A stretch of 64,000 bases of DNA from Aurantiochytrium sp. KH105 (Eukaryota > Sar > Bigyra > Thraustochytrida > Thraustochytriidae): positions 1-64,000 of the forward strand of contig BGKB01000117.1 in NCBI GenBank assembly GCA_003116975.1, written 5' to 3'. The notes under the pieces are model-generated. The model was not told where the DNA came from. It did not search any database and saw only the letters and a program-made list of their open reading frames with translations. Positions 20,059 through 29,259 of this stretch are shown here, piece after piece. The translations under genes and the position numbers were made by a program. Within the stretch, counting starts at the first letter, position 1, and each line of letters begins with the position of its first letter.

Positions 20059-21888
20059 TCAATGAAGCGCGGGGAGACGCCCTGGCTGGCCTCGAAAATG
20101 TCGCTGCTGCTGCTGCTGCTGCTGTAAATGCTGTAGTTGCTGCAAATAATGGTACTTCCAAGGCAGTTGGGATTGCTTGCCGACAAAAGCTACGCCTTGG
20201 GGAACCAGTTTGGCATCGATTCGAGTGCCCCCGGGCACAACAGGCCCTAACAGAGCTGCTGAATTTTTTCGTGCAGACTTTGTCCTTTTCTTGGTTGATG
20301 ACTTTGCCCGCGTCCGAGTCAAGCGCCCCGAAAGGAGAAGTCGCAAGTTTTCGACTGTTCTAAAGGTGGATCTTGGTACACGGGATTGCGGATTGCCGCC
20401 GCAAAGATCAAGCAGCGCAACGCCACATGCTTTGCCCACGTCTCGCCACTCCGCCGGGCTATACTTGATACTGGATGCCGGCTCGGAAAAGATTCGCTCG
20501 GGCGAGGGCGGGCGTTTCGGTGTGTCATTCGACTCTTGGAGACGGGAATCCTCTTCTCGTCGTGCCCGTGCAGCTGCCGGAACCTCGTTGAGCACACGTC
20601 CGCAGTTATAGTTGCATTCAAGCGTGTAGCACCGCAGAGCGCCTGTAGCGCGGAATATTCCGACACGGCCGGACCCCTCCTTGGAGACGGTTTGGTCGCG
20701 CGTGTCTCGCATGCTCATGTTGCGTTGCGAGAACGAGCAGGCTTTGATGTCAAGAAACGGCGTGTTAAGTGCAACGAGACGCGAATAGACCATGTTTTCA
20801 ACCTGAGCCTCCTCGTCAGGAAAATGGTTGCCGTAAAGGAAACAACCGCGCTTTGAAGCATGAGCATGCAGGTCCAGATACATATAAAAGCGCCCACTGC
20901 GGGCATAATAGGACGCCAGGGCGACCACAGCTGCGACCGCTGGCTGTTTGGAAGGTTTGGGGGCGTGGTAGAATCGATTCAAGTTCTGGCCAAGCGTGTC
21001 GGCCCGATAGTGCCCGAGCGCAACGCCGTCCGGGTTGAGAATGGGAACTATCTTGAAGACAAAGGACCGGCGCAACGAGATGGAGCGAGGGTCTTTCTCG
21101 TCAAGAAGAAAGTCCAAAAGGCCGTCGAGACAGAACGAGGCCGGCGTCTCGCCAGGGTGTACGCGCGCACTAACGAAAACAATGGGTTTGCTTGGGAATT
21201 CTTTGCAGCTCGACATACGAGTACGCTCAGGGAATAGATATTGACCGTGTTCACTCTGCACATTCTGCATGTAGTCTGATTCCGGTGCAAGTGGTCCCTC
21301 GGTACTGCTTGTGATCGTAAGAATGTCCACGGGTCGATCTTGCAATGATTTTGTAAGAATTTCACGATGGAAATAAATATCGTTTCCTGGTTTTTGTGAC
21401 GGCCCTGCAAACCGCGCTTGAAGCATTTGACGTCGAGCCTCCCACTCCGCGAAGCTGTATGGATAGCAAAATGCGAAAAAGGTTTCCACTTGGGGACCGT
21501 GGAAAAAGATGTGTGAGAAATGCATTGAGAAGTCATCGGGACCATTGTCCTCCGTGTGCAGCGTGCCAGGGACGCGCGACCAACCAGTTCCATCAGTGCG
21601 AAAGACTGGCTTCATGCCATTGGCGTAGAGCGCTTTCTGCGTGTTCATGTGTACAATTTCAATTTCCACTTTTGCTCCGGTCGGAAGACCAGTCACACCA
21701 AAGTAAAACCACGTCCGAGAGTGCGTTTCGAATTCGGTATCTTCGCAGTCCGCGGCGGGCCAAACGCGTAGCCTGGGTCTTTGGCTCCCAGGTTTGGCAT
21801 TCAGGAACTCTGCCCCACCAAGATTACCAGCGTCAAAATTGCTCCGCACACGCGCGACGCCTAGGTCCCAACATTTTGTCGTCGTCAT
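20059..21888 (-). CDS. Cytosolic carboxypeptidase, CCP5/AGBL5 type (peptidase M14)
   Basis: A 609-residue zinc carboxypeptidase starting at ATG 21888. The N-terminal domain typical of cytosolic carboxypeptidases occupies about 1-190 (SNFDAGNLGG, then WFYFGVTG and an FAFCYPYSF block). The M14 domain follows: zinc ligands HPGE (H244, E247) and LDLHAH (H341), substrate-binding GHYRADTLGQNLNR (R295, N304, R305) and catalytic E424 in YTLECNYNCG. Such enzymes trim glutamate chains from tubulin; the CCP5 branch removes branch-point glutamates and acts in cilia. The CCP5 call rests on overall layout and is less certain than the family call. The C-terminus is basic (RAKSSTKKRTKSARKN) and ends with a poly-Gln tract coded by CTG repeats at about 20103-20124. 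Confidence 0.9.
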   Translation of the reverse strand: MTTTKCWDLGVARVRSNFDAGNLGGAEFLNAKPGSQRPRLRVWPAADCEDTEFETHSRTWFYFGVTGLPTGAKVEIEIVHMNTQKALYANGMKPVFRTDGTGWSRVPGTLHTEDNGPDDFSMHFSHIFFHGPQVETFFAFCYPYSFAEWEARRQMLQARFAGPSQKPGNDIYFHREILTKSLQDRPVDILTITSSTEGPLAPESDYMQNVQSEHGQYLFPERTRMSSCKEFPSKPIVFVSARVHPGETPASFCLDGLLDFLLDEKDPRSISLRRSFVFKIVPILNPDGVALGHYRADTLGQNLNRFYHAPKPSKQPAVAAVVALASYYARSGRFYMYLDLHAHASKRGCFLYGNHFPDEEAQVENMVYSRLVALNTPFLDIKACSFSQRNMSMRDTRDQTVSKEGSGRVGIFRATGALRCYTLECNYNCGRVLNEVPAAARARREEDSRLQESNDTPKRPPSPERIFSEPASSIKYSPAEWRDVGKACGVALLDLCGGNPQSRVPRSTFRTVENLRLLLSGRLTRTRAKSSTKKRTKSARKNSAALLGPVVPGGTRIDAKLVPQGVAFVGKQSQLPWKYHYLQQLQHLQQQQQQQRHFRGQPGRLPALH

Positions 21889-22761
21889 AACACGTGCGTT
21901 CTTTCGTCCGTGAGAGCGCGTTGAGCTCGAGGAGATTGTTCTCGCTGAAAAAGCGACAGCTGGCTCGCGAACTCCTTCTCGACAGCGTCTCTACGAGAAA
22001 AGAGTCCAAGCTGTGAATGATCCAGCGCCCTGGCCGTCGACGACTTCGAGTCTGCGTCACTTTCACCCTCCGTAAACAACGGACAGCACCGCGGTGTCTC
22101 GGTTGCTTCCCGCCTTCGCTGTGACTCCTCCTCAGCGGCGCGAACGAACAAGGCGTTGTACCGCGCGAGCAGGCAGGCGCTGTGCTGCACGCGGGACGCT
22201 CCCTGGCCAGGCAGTTTTTGTCTGGCGCCGGCGCGCGCTCGAGTTTGACTCACGCGGCAAAGTAAAACGTAAAACTGACGGCGCCGTCTTCGTGTTCGAC
22301 GAAAGGAGGGAAAAAAACGAGAACAACCAAATGAAAACCAGTGCACACCTTTATAGCAAGCAAGTATAGGCCTAACTGTATGTAAGCAAGCTAAGCAAGC
22401 AAGCAAGCAAACTAGGCCTATGCGAGCATCCAGCAGATGATGGCCTCGTAGATAGAATGCATGAAAGGGGATGAGACGCGGAACAGAGCAAGAGGATAGA
22501 AAATGAAGGTAAAAAGCTGCACGCACGTTTATGGAAAATGCTCTGCATCGAGCGCAGTCTAGAATGCACCTTGACTTGCCTCGTTAGAGGAAGACGGAAA
22601 CCGAGCAAAGTACGTGCTGAAGGCGCATCGTCTCGTCATTCACACGCTCAGAAAATGCAAACATGCAAGCACACAAATAGAATTGTGCACGTGCAGTGCC
22701 TGCGTGGACATTCTATGCGAAAAGAAGACGCGATTGAGGAGGCAGTTTGCAAAGGACCTTT
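21889..22761. other. Spacer between two same-strand genes
   Basis: 873 bases without a supported gene. It holds an AAGC-type repeat (about 22384-22410) flanked by two copies of TAGGCCTA (22367-22374 and 22413-22420). Confidence 0.45.
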
Positions 22762-23101
22762 TTAATGGCCGCCGTGCTCCGCCTGCTGCTCGAGGTGGTA
22801 CTTGCGGATGCGGCCGATGTAGCGGCGGGCGTAGGTGGACTCGGTCTTGAGGTAGTCCTCAGAGAGCGAGAGCCAGCACTCAATGCCGAGGAGCTGTATG
22901 TTGCAGTAAGGGAAAATAATGCGTTAGTCAAGACCTGTTCAAGAGTAAAGGATTCGCATCCCACTTTTGCTGGCCATCAAAGCTCGCGAAACGTACCATA
23001 CCAGCGACGCCGCCGACGACCATGAAGGACTTGCCGCCCTCGGTGGAGGCAGCCTTCATGAGGCCGCTGCCAGCGTTCTTGAAGACGTGGTTAGCCGACA
23101 T
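22762..23101 (-). CDS. Small spliced single-span membrane protein, unknown
   Basis: A 78-residue protein in two exons: 23101-22997 (35 codons) and 22893-22762 (43 codons plus TAA), with a 103-base GT...AG intron at 22894-22996. Reading the minus strand, exon 1 starts at ATG (MSANHVFKNAGSGLMK...) and ends just after VVGGVAGM; exon 2 resumes LLGIECWLSL in frame and ends QQAEHGGH. The splice joins halves of one hydrophobic segment (about residues 26-44, SFMVVGGVAGMLLGIECWL), which supports the model strongly. A short amphipathic start, one membrane span and a basic tail (YARRYIGRIRKYHLEQQ) are typical of accessory subunits of mitochondrial respiratory or ATP-synthase complexes, but I cannot name the family. 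The coding exons are GC-rich with strong codon bias, suggesting high expression. Confidence 0.75.
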
Positions 23102-23660
23102 GGTTCTTGTTTAAGGTTTCTTTCTGAAGGAGATTGAAACGTGGACCTGTGATGATGTTGAGCGTCTTCTCGTCAGCACACCGTTCTCTCTATCTCTCTT
23201 TCGCCGTCTCCCTCTGGCCTCCTTCGCACGGCTCCTTGGTTGATCCGATCTGCGAGCCGCCCTGCCAACAACGCCGCCCTTTTGTTGGCTCATCGACCTC
23301 CTTTGCGCGCGCAACTCGGCTCATCTGTACGCCCGACGAGAAGCTGGCGCGTCGCGCGGGCGTCGAGGCGGAGGGGAGAGAAGGCAGCAGGGCGGGCGGG
23401 GCTGCGGAGCCGGGGAGCCTGCGCACGCGCGCGCACGCGCAACATACCGATCTCGAGTGTACTTGGACTACTGCCCTCGTGCGCCTCTTGCTTGCTTCTT
23501 GGTCGTCAGCAGTCGGCCCTCGGCAGAATATCTGCAGTCGCATTAAGGTCTAATCTACACCGGTTAAAGGGGTAGTTATTGGGTAAGTAGATCTTTTAGG
23601 TGGGGTAAGAAAGAAGTAAGGCTCTGTAATTTACTCGATTCATCCGACTCGCATAGAATG

Positions 23661-23684
23661 TAGGCTAGGCCTAGGCCTAGCCTA
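23661..23684. repeat. Perfect 24-base palindrome built on TAGGCCTA
   Basis: The 24 bases read identically on both strands; the centre is GGCCTAGGCC and both ends are TAGGCT/AGCCTA. It lies in the spacer between divergent genes. Function unknown; related TAGGCCT octamers recur between genes elsewhere in the window. Confidence 0.9.
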
Positions 23685-23716
23685 GGTCGAGGCCTTGTAA
23701 ATGGGTGTCGAGTGGA

Positions 23717-23758
23717 TGATGATGATGATGATGATGACGATGATGATGATGATGATGG
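23717..23758. repeat. GAT/TGA trinucleotide microsatellite
   Basis: About fourteen GAT units with one GAC interruption, in non-coding DNA. Confidence 0.9.
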
Positions 23759-24368
23759 TTGAGTGGAACGATGCTGCGCAAGTTTTTCTAGGTATGCGCG
23801 GTACACGCTTATAAAATTTAAAAAAGGGAGAGAGAGAGAGAACACACAGAGAGAGAGAAAGAAATTTGCATTGCTTTTGCTCTGAAACGCAAATAAAAGT
23901 ATGGCACGCCACGCCGAATTGAGAATAAGGATCTGTTTTAAATCGCGAAGTTTGAAGGGCAGAGCAGTCAAGCAACGATGTTTTGAGAAGATCAAGGATA
24001 AGACAAGAACCATTTGACGTCTTGTCTTCGGCGCGGCCTGCATCTAATTACATTTGCTATCGAGCCTGCCTAGAATGGCGATCTCTTCTTCTTTGACAAA
24101 AAGTAGTGTTGAAACGGAGTGTCTTGGCGTTGTGCGAAAGGACAGAAATAAGATCATCTTGCTTGCGGTGCTCCTTTCTCACAACGACCTGCATGGTGAA
24201 CATCGTTGCCTGCTGTAGGCTACTGCTACTGGTTTGCTACCAAGATCCGAATCCCACGCTATCCGGATTCGCCATGACCGCGGAGCAGTTTGGCTTTGGC
24301 TTGGTTTGGCTTGGCTCGGCCTGGCCCGACTTGACTTGGCCTGACGTCTGAGCGAGCGAGCGAGCGAC

Positions 24369-25616
24369 ATGGCGGAAGCCGCTGCGCAGGCCGCAGAGGC
24401 GCGACTAGAATCGGCCTGTTCGGGAGGGAACCCTGGCAATGCCGCCCAACTGGCCAAAGAAGCGATGACCGAGCTCGTCTCCAGCGTGAACGGCGCCTCC
24501 GGCACTGCAGAAGAAGAAGCCGCGACCGCAGGCGTGGCAGCCGCCGTAAGGTACCTCGTGCGCGATGCCGTCGCGCTCGGCGTCTCACGACCAGCCCTTG
24601 AGCAGCTGGCCGAGGACCTGCACTCTTTGCCAGGCGACAAGGTCGAGACCGTGGCCCAAGAGACACTCCGCGCTCTCGCAGAGCGGCGCAGTGTTTTCGA
24701 GGAGGTTGAAGCCAAGATTCGTGAATTATTGGGCGCCGTCCTGGCCGAAAAGGAACTCTACGTCGATGCAGCGCGCGTTCTGAGCGCCATCAATATGGAG
24801 GACGCCCGGCACTCCGACGCCCAAAAGGCGGAACAGTACGTCCGGATCACGGAGCTCTTCCTCGAGGCGGACGAGACTGTCGAGGCTGAGCGCTTCGTCA
24901 ATCGTGCAAGTCAATACATTTACACGTGCGACCCGCTCGTTCAAGTGCGGCACAAGGTATCCTATGCAAGAATTTTGGACGCAAAGCGTCGCTTTCTGGA
25001 CGCCGCACATAGGTACTACAAGCTGTCGTCTGAGTCCGCCATGGTGGACGGCAAAACTGTCGCCGAGGAGGATCTCATGCATTTGTTGTCAAAATCAGTC
25101 ACTTGCGCAATTCTCGCAAGCGCTGGCCCGCAGCGTCAGCGCATGCTCAACCTTTTGTACAAAGACGAGCGATCTCGAACGCTCACCACATCGTGGATGG
25201 TTTTGGAGAAGATGTACATGCAGCGTATTCTCACAAATGCAGAAATTGCCGTCTTTGAGCAGCAGCTCGAGCCGCACCAAAAGGCCATTCTTGCCGACGG
25301 GTCTACCGTACTTGAGCGGGCTGTGCTCGAGCACAACGTCTTAGCGGCCACAAAGATTTATGCGAATGTATCCTTTGCAGAACTTGCCAAGCTGCTCAAC
25401 ATTGAACAGACGCGCGCAGAGTCGGTTGCCTCGACGATGATCAAAGAGAAACGTATGCAGGGTACGATTGATCAAGTTGATGGCGTCCTGGACTTTGCGG
25501 CTGAGGAGGACGATCCTCTTATTTCATTTGATGCCCGGATTCAGCATCTCTGTCACGCGGTCAACGGCGTTCTTGACCAGATTGAAAAGACACACCCAGG
25601 ATTTGTTGCTCAGTAA
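24369..25616 (+). CDS. CSN4: COP9 signalosome complex subunit 4
   Basis: A 415-residue PCI-domain protein from ATG 24369, close to the usual ~400 residues of CSN4. The first ~240 residues are helical repeats; conserved blocks include AEKELYVDAARVLSAINME, QKAEQYVRITELFLEADETVEAERFVNRAS and RILDAKRRFLDAAHRYYKLS. The PCI winged helix (about 285-385) contains LEHNVLAATKIYANVSFAELAKLLNIE and MIKEKRMQGTIDQVDGVLDF. The subunit helps assemble the signalosome, whose CSN5 metalloprotease removes Nedd8 from cullins. The first ~60 residues are Ala-rich and poorly conserved. The start is preceded by GAGC repeats within a TTGGC-rich leader. Confidence 0.93.
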   Translation: MAEAAAQAAEARLESACSGGNPGNAAQLAKEAMTELVSSVNGASGTAEEEAATAGVAAAVRYLVRDAVALGVSRPALEQLAEDLHSLPGDKVETVAQETLRALAERRSVFEEVEAKIRELLGAVLAEKELYVDAARVLSAINMEDARHSDAQKAEQYVRITELFLEADETVEAERFVNRASQYIYTCDPLVQVRHKVSYARILDAKRRFLDAAHRYYKLSSESAMVDGKTVAEEDLMHLLSKSVTCAILASAGPQRQRMLNLLYKDERSRTLTTSWMVLEKMYMQRILTNAEIAVFEQQLEPHQKAILADGSTVLERAVLEHNVLAATKIYANVSFAELAKLLNIEQTRAESVASTMIKEKRMQGTIDQVDGVLDFAAEEDDPLISFDARIQHLCHAVNGVLDQIEKTHPGFVAQ

Positions 25617-25899
25617 ACTTTGCGCAGCGGCGCTCAGCGTGGGTCTGTTATTGCAGAGAAAGCGTGCTCGACACGTGCAGCATCGATCGCAGCGCAGCAA
25701 ATACGTTGTCAACGCTGCATAGACGACTCACATGTCAATGCAAGGACAGACTACTGTGCTCTCGCCTAGGAGAAAAGTTCTAAGAAAGCTTCTAACGTCA
25801 AATTCAATCTATTGTTCAAATGAATCTACCACGCCATTTTTCTTTCGTCTGGAAATGGCAGCTGCGGCAGTCAATGCCTCCTGTCTGTACGATATTTTG

Positions 25900-26811
25900 T
25901 TAATGGTGATGCACCTTGTAGATAAATTTTGGCCCTCGGTCACCGCTCCGGCGAGCCATCTGATGTCGCTTTTGCTTTGTGAAAATATATACGTGGAGAC
26001 CCACACTTTCGTCCGTTGATAAGTGAAGATTGATTTGCCAAATGGATGGAGATTCCTTATCTCTTTCGCTGAGAGCCTCAATGATACGCTCGTGGAAAGT
26101 GAGGTCCTTGTCGGGATGCATTTGCGTAACAAGCAGAAATGAGCCCCCAGGCCGTAGTGTGAATGCGACTTGCTGAAGGATTCCCACTGCGATATTTTCA
26201 CCATCAGGGGCGTGCAAGATGGCATCCATGGTCATCTTATCAATGTACATGTCCACTGAGCCTTTTTCGAATCGGTCCGTGAGCTTTGTGAGATCGAGCT
26301 GCTCGAAAGACACAGAAGCGTGCAGCTCGCGCTCGCGTGCCTTCGTCTGCATTGTCTTGGCGGCACTGGCTGCGAGGTCGACGCCCAAAAGTTTGCAAGT
26401 GTCCCACCCATCCTCCGCCATGTCGAAGAGCATCTCGCTCACCCCACAGCCGAGGTCGACGACAATGGGGGGCTTTTCATCGTCCTCGGCTCTCCGTCGG
26501 GGACGAAGTGGCGCCAGTAGCGGTTCGAGCTCCTCATACGAAAATCCCCACTCGTCCGTCTCGTTCTCCGTGGTCTCCCGCGCATACCTTCCCTCCCAGT
26601 AATTTGCGTCCTCGTACGGCCTGGGCTCGTCGTCCTCGCCGACCTTCGCGGCCTTCTCCTCTTGCTTTTCAGCATCCAGCTTGCCATCCTTTTGATCTTC
26701 TCCCTTGGGTTTGCCGTTCCCCGATGCGTCTTCGTTCGACTCGGACTTATCCTCCTGGTTCTCGGCGACCTCGTCGCGCTTCTGCCGCTTGGGCGCTCGT
26801 CGCGGCGCCAT
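25900..26811 (-). CDS. Class I SAM-dependent methyltransferase, eEF1A-lysine/METTL13-like
   Basis: A 303-residue methyltransferase starting at ATG 26811 (MAPRRAPKRQKRDE). A disordered Lys/Glu N-terminus of about 60 residues precedes YWEGRYA (71-77), which is the hallmark of the eEF1A lysine methyltransferase-like group. SAM-binding motif I is VVDLGCGVSE (117-126), the acidic end of strand 2 is LGVDLA, and the post-II motif is DKMTMDAI (191-198), replacing the family's usual DKGT.DA. LRPGGSFLLVT is the conserved loop before strand 6. Likely substrate is a lysine of a translation factor, by family resemblance only. The frame is open further upstream to an ATG at 27198, but that extension is repetitive and unlike protein. 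Divergently paired with the CobW gene, 488 bases away. Confidence 0.82.
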   Translation of the reverse strand: MAPRRAPKRQKRDEVAENQEDKSESNEDASGNGKPKGEDQKDGKLDAEKQEEKAAKVGEDDEPRPYEDANYWEGRYARETTENETDEWGFSYEELEPLLAPLRPRRRAEDDEKPPIVVDLGCGVSEMLFDMAEDGWDTCKLLGVDLAASAAKTMQTKARERELHASVSFEQLDLTKLTDRFEKGSVDMYIDKMTMDAILHAPDGENIAVGILQQVAFTLRPGGSFLLVTQMHPDKDLTFHERIIEALSERDKESPSIWQINLHLSTDESVGLHVYIFTKQKRHQMARRSGDRGPKFIYKVHHH

Positions 26812-27299
26812 GCTCTTTACGATTCGGATACACGCCTGGCCAGCCAGCCAGCCAGCCTCCCGAGTCCCGACGAAACCGGCACGCCAGGGCCTGCACGCGC
26901 ACGGACGCCGGGGTCGCCAGCACTGGCGGCGCGCGTTGCGTTCTCGCTCGCTTTGGTCGCGTCGGGAAACTTGCTCGCTTGCTTGCTCAAGGTTGACGCT
27001 GCTTTTTGGGTGGTGGCGGCTACCTCCGTCGTGGCGCACCTGAAGATGCGGGTCTCTTTGACCCATCATGGCGAGGCGAAGGAAGGGTCTCTTTATTATT
27101 ATATCAGGCCACTGCCAGTGGGTGCGCGGCGATTGCGAGCGAGCAAAGACGCAAGACGGACGCGCGCTTGCATCGCGTCTCAGCGCATCGCGTCGCATCG
27201 TATAGCATTGCGCTGCGTGGAGTGAAGTCTCTGCGCGAGCGAGAGGACCACGGACGCACTTACGAGGCGAGGTGAGCTGAGCTGAGCTGAGCTGGGATC
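26812..27299. promoter_or_regulatory. Divergent region with pentamer repeat at the CobW start
   Basis: 488 bases between divergent genes. An AT-rich TTTATTATTATAT lies at 27092-27104. A TGAGC pentamer repeat (about four copies, 27273-27294) ends six bases before the ATG at 27300, so it is in the 5' leader. CGTCGCATCG-type repeats occur at 27180-27210. Confidence 0.4.
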
Positions 27300-27383
27300 A
27301 TGGCGACTGCCGCAGAGGACGAGGACAAGCGACGAAACGAGGAGGCGAACGAGGACCTCGAGCAGCAGAACCAGGAGGAAGAA

Positions 27384-27420
<37 letters not shown>

Positions 27421-28877
27421 TCGAGTATGTGCCCCGAGTGCCGGTGACGATTCTGACGGGCTTCCTGGGCGCAGGCAAGAGCACCCTGACGAAACATATC
27501 CTCACGGCAATGCACGGAAAGAAATTCGCAGTGATCGAGAATGAATTTGGAGACGTGAGCATCGACGACGATATCATCAAGGAAAAGTCAGAAGGTCAGA
27601 TTGTGGAGATGCTCAATGGCTGCGTGTGCTGTACGGTGCGCACGGACCTTGTCAAGGTAGTCAAGAAGCTCTTGCAGCGCAAAGACCAATTTGATGCCAT
27701 CATCATTGAAACAACTGGCATGGCCGACCCCGCGCCGGTAGCGCAAACTTTTTTTGCCGAAGAAGAAGTGGCGTCGCAATGCGAGCTCGATGGCATTATT
27801 ACCGTCGTGGACGCCAAATTCATTCTTCGCAGGCTGAACGAGGAAAAGCCCGAGGACGCCAAGAACGAGGCGCAGGAGCAACTTGCGTTTGCCGATCGTG
27901 TCCTTCTCAACAAGATTGACCTTGTTTCCAAGGAAGAAATTGCGGAGATTAAGCAAGCGATCCGGGAGATTAACTCAACGGCTGAGATTATCGAGACCGA
28001 GCGTTCGATTGTGGACCCGGCACGCCTCATCGGCATTCAGGGTTTCGATCTTGACCGTGTGCTGGAATTTCAGCCTGATTTTGCCCCCAAAGAGAAGGAC
28101 AACGAGGCCAAGGACAGTACTGACCATGATCATGGTCACGGCCACGGACATGGCCACGACCACGGCCACGGCCATGGCCACACGGAAAAGAAGCACGACC
28201 GTGCTATTCGCTCCGTGGCCTTTCGGTTTGCTGGGGACGTTTCGCAGCCCAAACTTGAGGCCTGGCTTCATGATCTCATGCAAAATAATGCCGAGCAGCT
28301 TCTCAGGTACAAGGGTGTTGTCGCCATTGCAGGCATGCCGGACAAGTATGTTTTCCAGGGCGTCCACCAGCTTCTTGAGGGCGATTTCACCGTGGACTGG
28401 AAAGAAGGCGAAGCACGCGAGTCAAAGATGGTCTTTATCGGTCGTAACCTCGACAAGCTTGATTTGGAGGAGAGCTTTGAGGCGTGCAAGGCACTTCCAA
28501 CGCGATTCAAGCAAGGCGACCGCATCGAGTTCAATGCCGGCGATAACACGTGGTACAAGGGCCGCGTCTTGGCATCTTGGTCCGATGGGTTCGCGTACCG
28601 GGTCATCGCTGACCCTGGTCAATGGAACGAAAGCGATTCCGCCGCCAAGAAAAAAGACAAGGGTGATGACGATAAAGAAGAAAAGGAAGAAGACGATGAG
28701 AATGATTACGACGACGAAGACGAAGAGGAGGAGGAAGATCCGTCAAAGTCGCCGCGCTTTATTCCCGAGGACACGGACGAATGGATCCGATCTTTGGGTG
28801 GCGACAAGGTCAAAGCTGCTGCGAGTGCTGAAGGAGAACCTGGTGCAAAGCGCGTCAAGAATGATGAAGATGCTTGA
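27300..28877 (+). CDS. CobW/COG0523 GTPase (ZNG1-type zinc chaperone) with Tudor-like C-terminus
   Basis: A 525-residue P-loop GTPase from ATG 27300. An acidic N-terminus (poly-Glu/Asp, 20-42) leads into the G domain: Walker A GFLGAGKST (54-62), the metal-binding CXCC motif GCVCC (C108, C110, C111), ETTGMADPAP as switch/Walker B, and NKIDL for guanine. Residues about 275-300 are a HDHGHGHG tract that is expected to bind zinc. The CobW C-terminal domain follows (RSVAFRF...KGVVAIAGMPDKYVFQGVHQL, about 300-400). After it a separate module, GDRIEFNAGDNTWYKGRVL, looks like an Agenet/Tudor-like SH3 fold, followed by an acidic tail. COG0523 proteins deliver zinc or cobalt to client enzymes; ZNG1 serves methionine aminopeptidase. 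Zinc is the likely metal here, by inference from the His tract. Confidence 0.92.
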
Positions 28878-29259
28878 CAAGTTTTGTTGCGATGCGATGC
28901 GTTGCGTTGCAACTCGATGACTAGACTGGCAACTCACGCGCCCTCCCTACGAAAGAGGCTGGGCGAGAATGAGATGATGTCCGGGCGGCGTCGCGTGCTA
29001 CATCAAGCTCAAGGTGCGCGAGCAGTTTCTTTCTCTTCTTCTTGCGAGCGAGCCAAACATTCTCTATGCAAGCACAGATGTGAGACGATGAGAGTCAGAG
29101 TAGTCATATGATGATGCATGCGCGCCTGGCCAACCCGCTTTCTGGTTTTCAAGATCACCTTGCTTTCTTAGCCTCCCAAATGGATCATTCTAGCGGTTGT
29201 TGTTGTTGTTACTGTCTGTTATTGTTGTTGTACTTCAAGTGATGATCGTGTGACGCTTT
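28878..29259. other. Convergent 3' spacer
   Basis: 382 bases between the 3' ends of two genes. A GTT repeat (about 29199-29228) is present; no gene or clear poly-A signal recognised. Confidence 0.4.

Larger units (their letters stand above)
23102..24368. other. 1.27 kb divergent spacer
   Basis: No supported gene. Contents seen: a pyrimidine/purine-rich leader of the small membrane-protein gene, a perfect palindrome (23661-23684), a GAT microsatellite (about 23717-23758), a GA-rich tract (23828-23862), and next to the CSN4 start a TTTGGC/TTGGC pentamer-like tract (24291-24343) followed by repeated GAGC (about 24353-24367). Confidence 0.5.

Noticed and set aside
26812-27198. N-terminal extension of the methyltransferase to the ATG at 27198
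   Set aside because: The added 129 residues are Arg/His/Cys-rich, come from repetitive leader sequence and precede a natural start (MAPRRAPKRQ).
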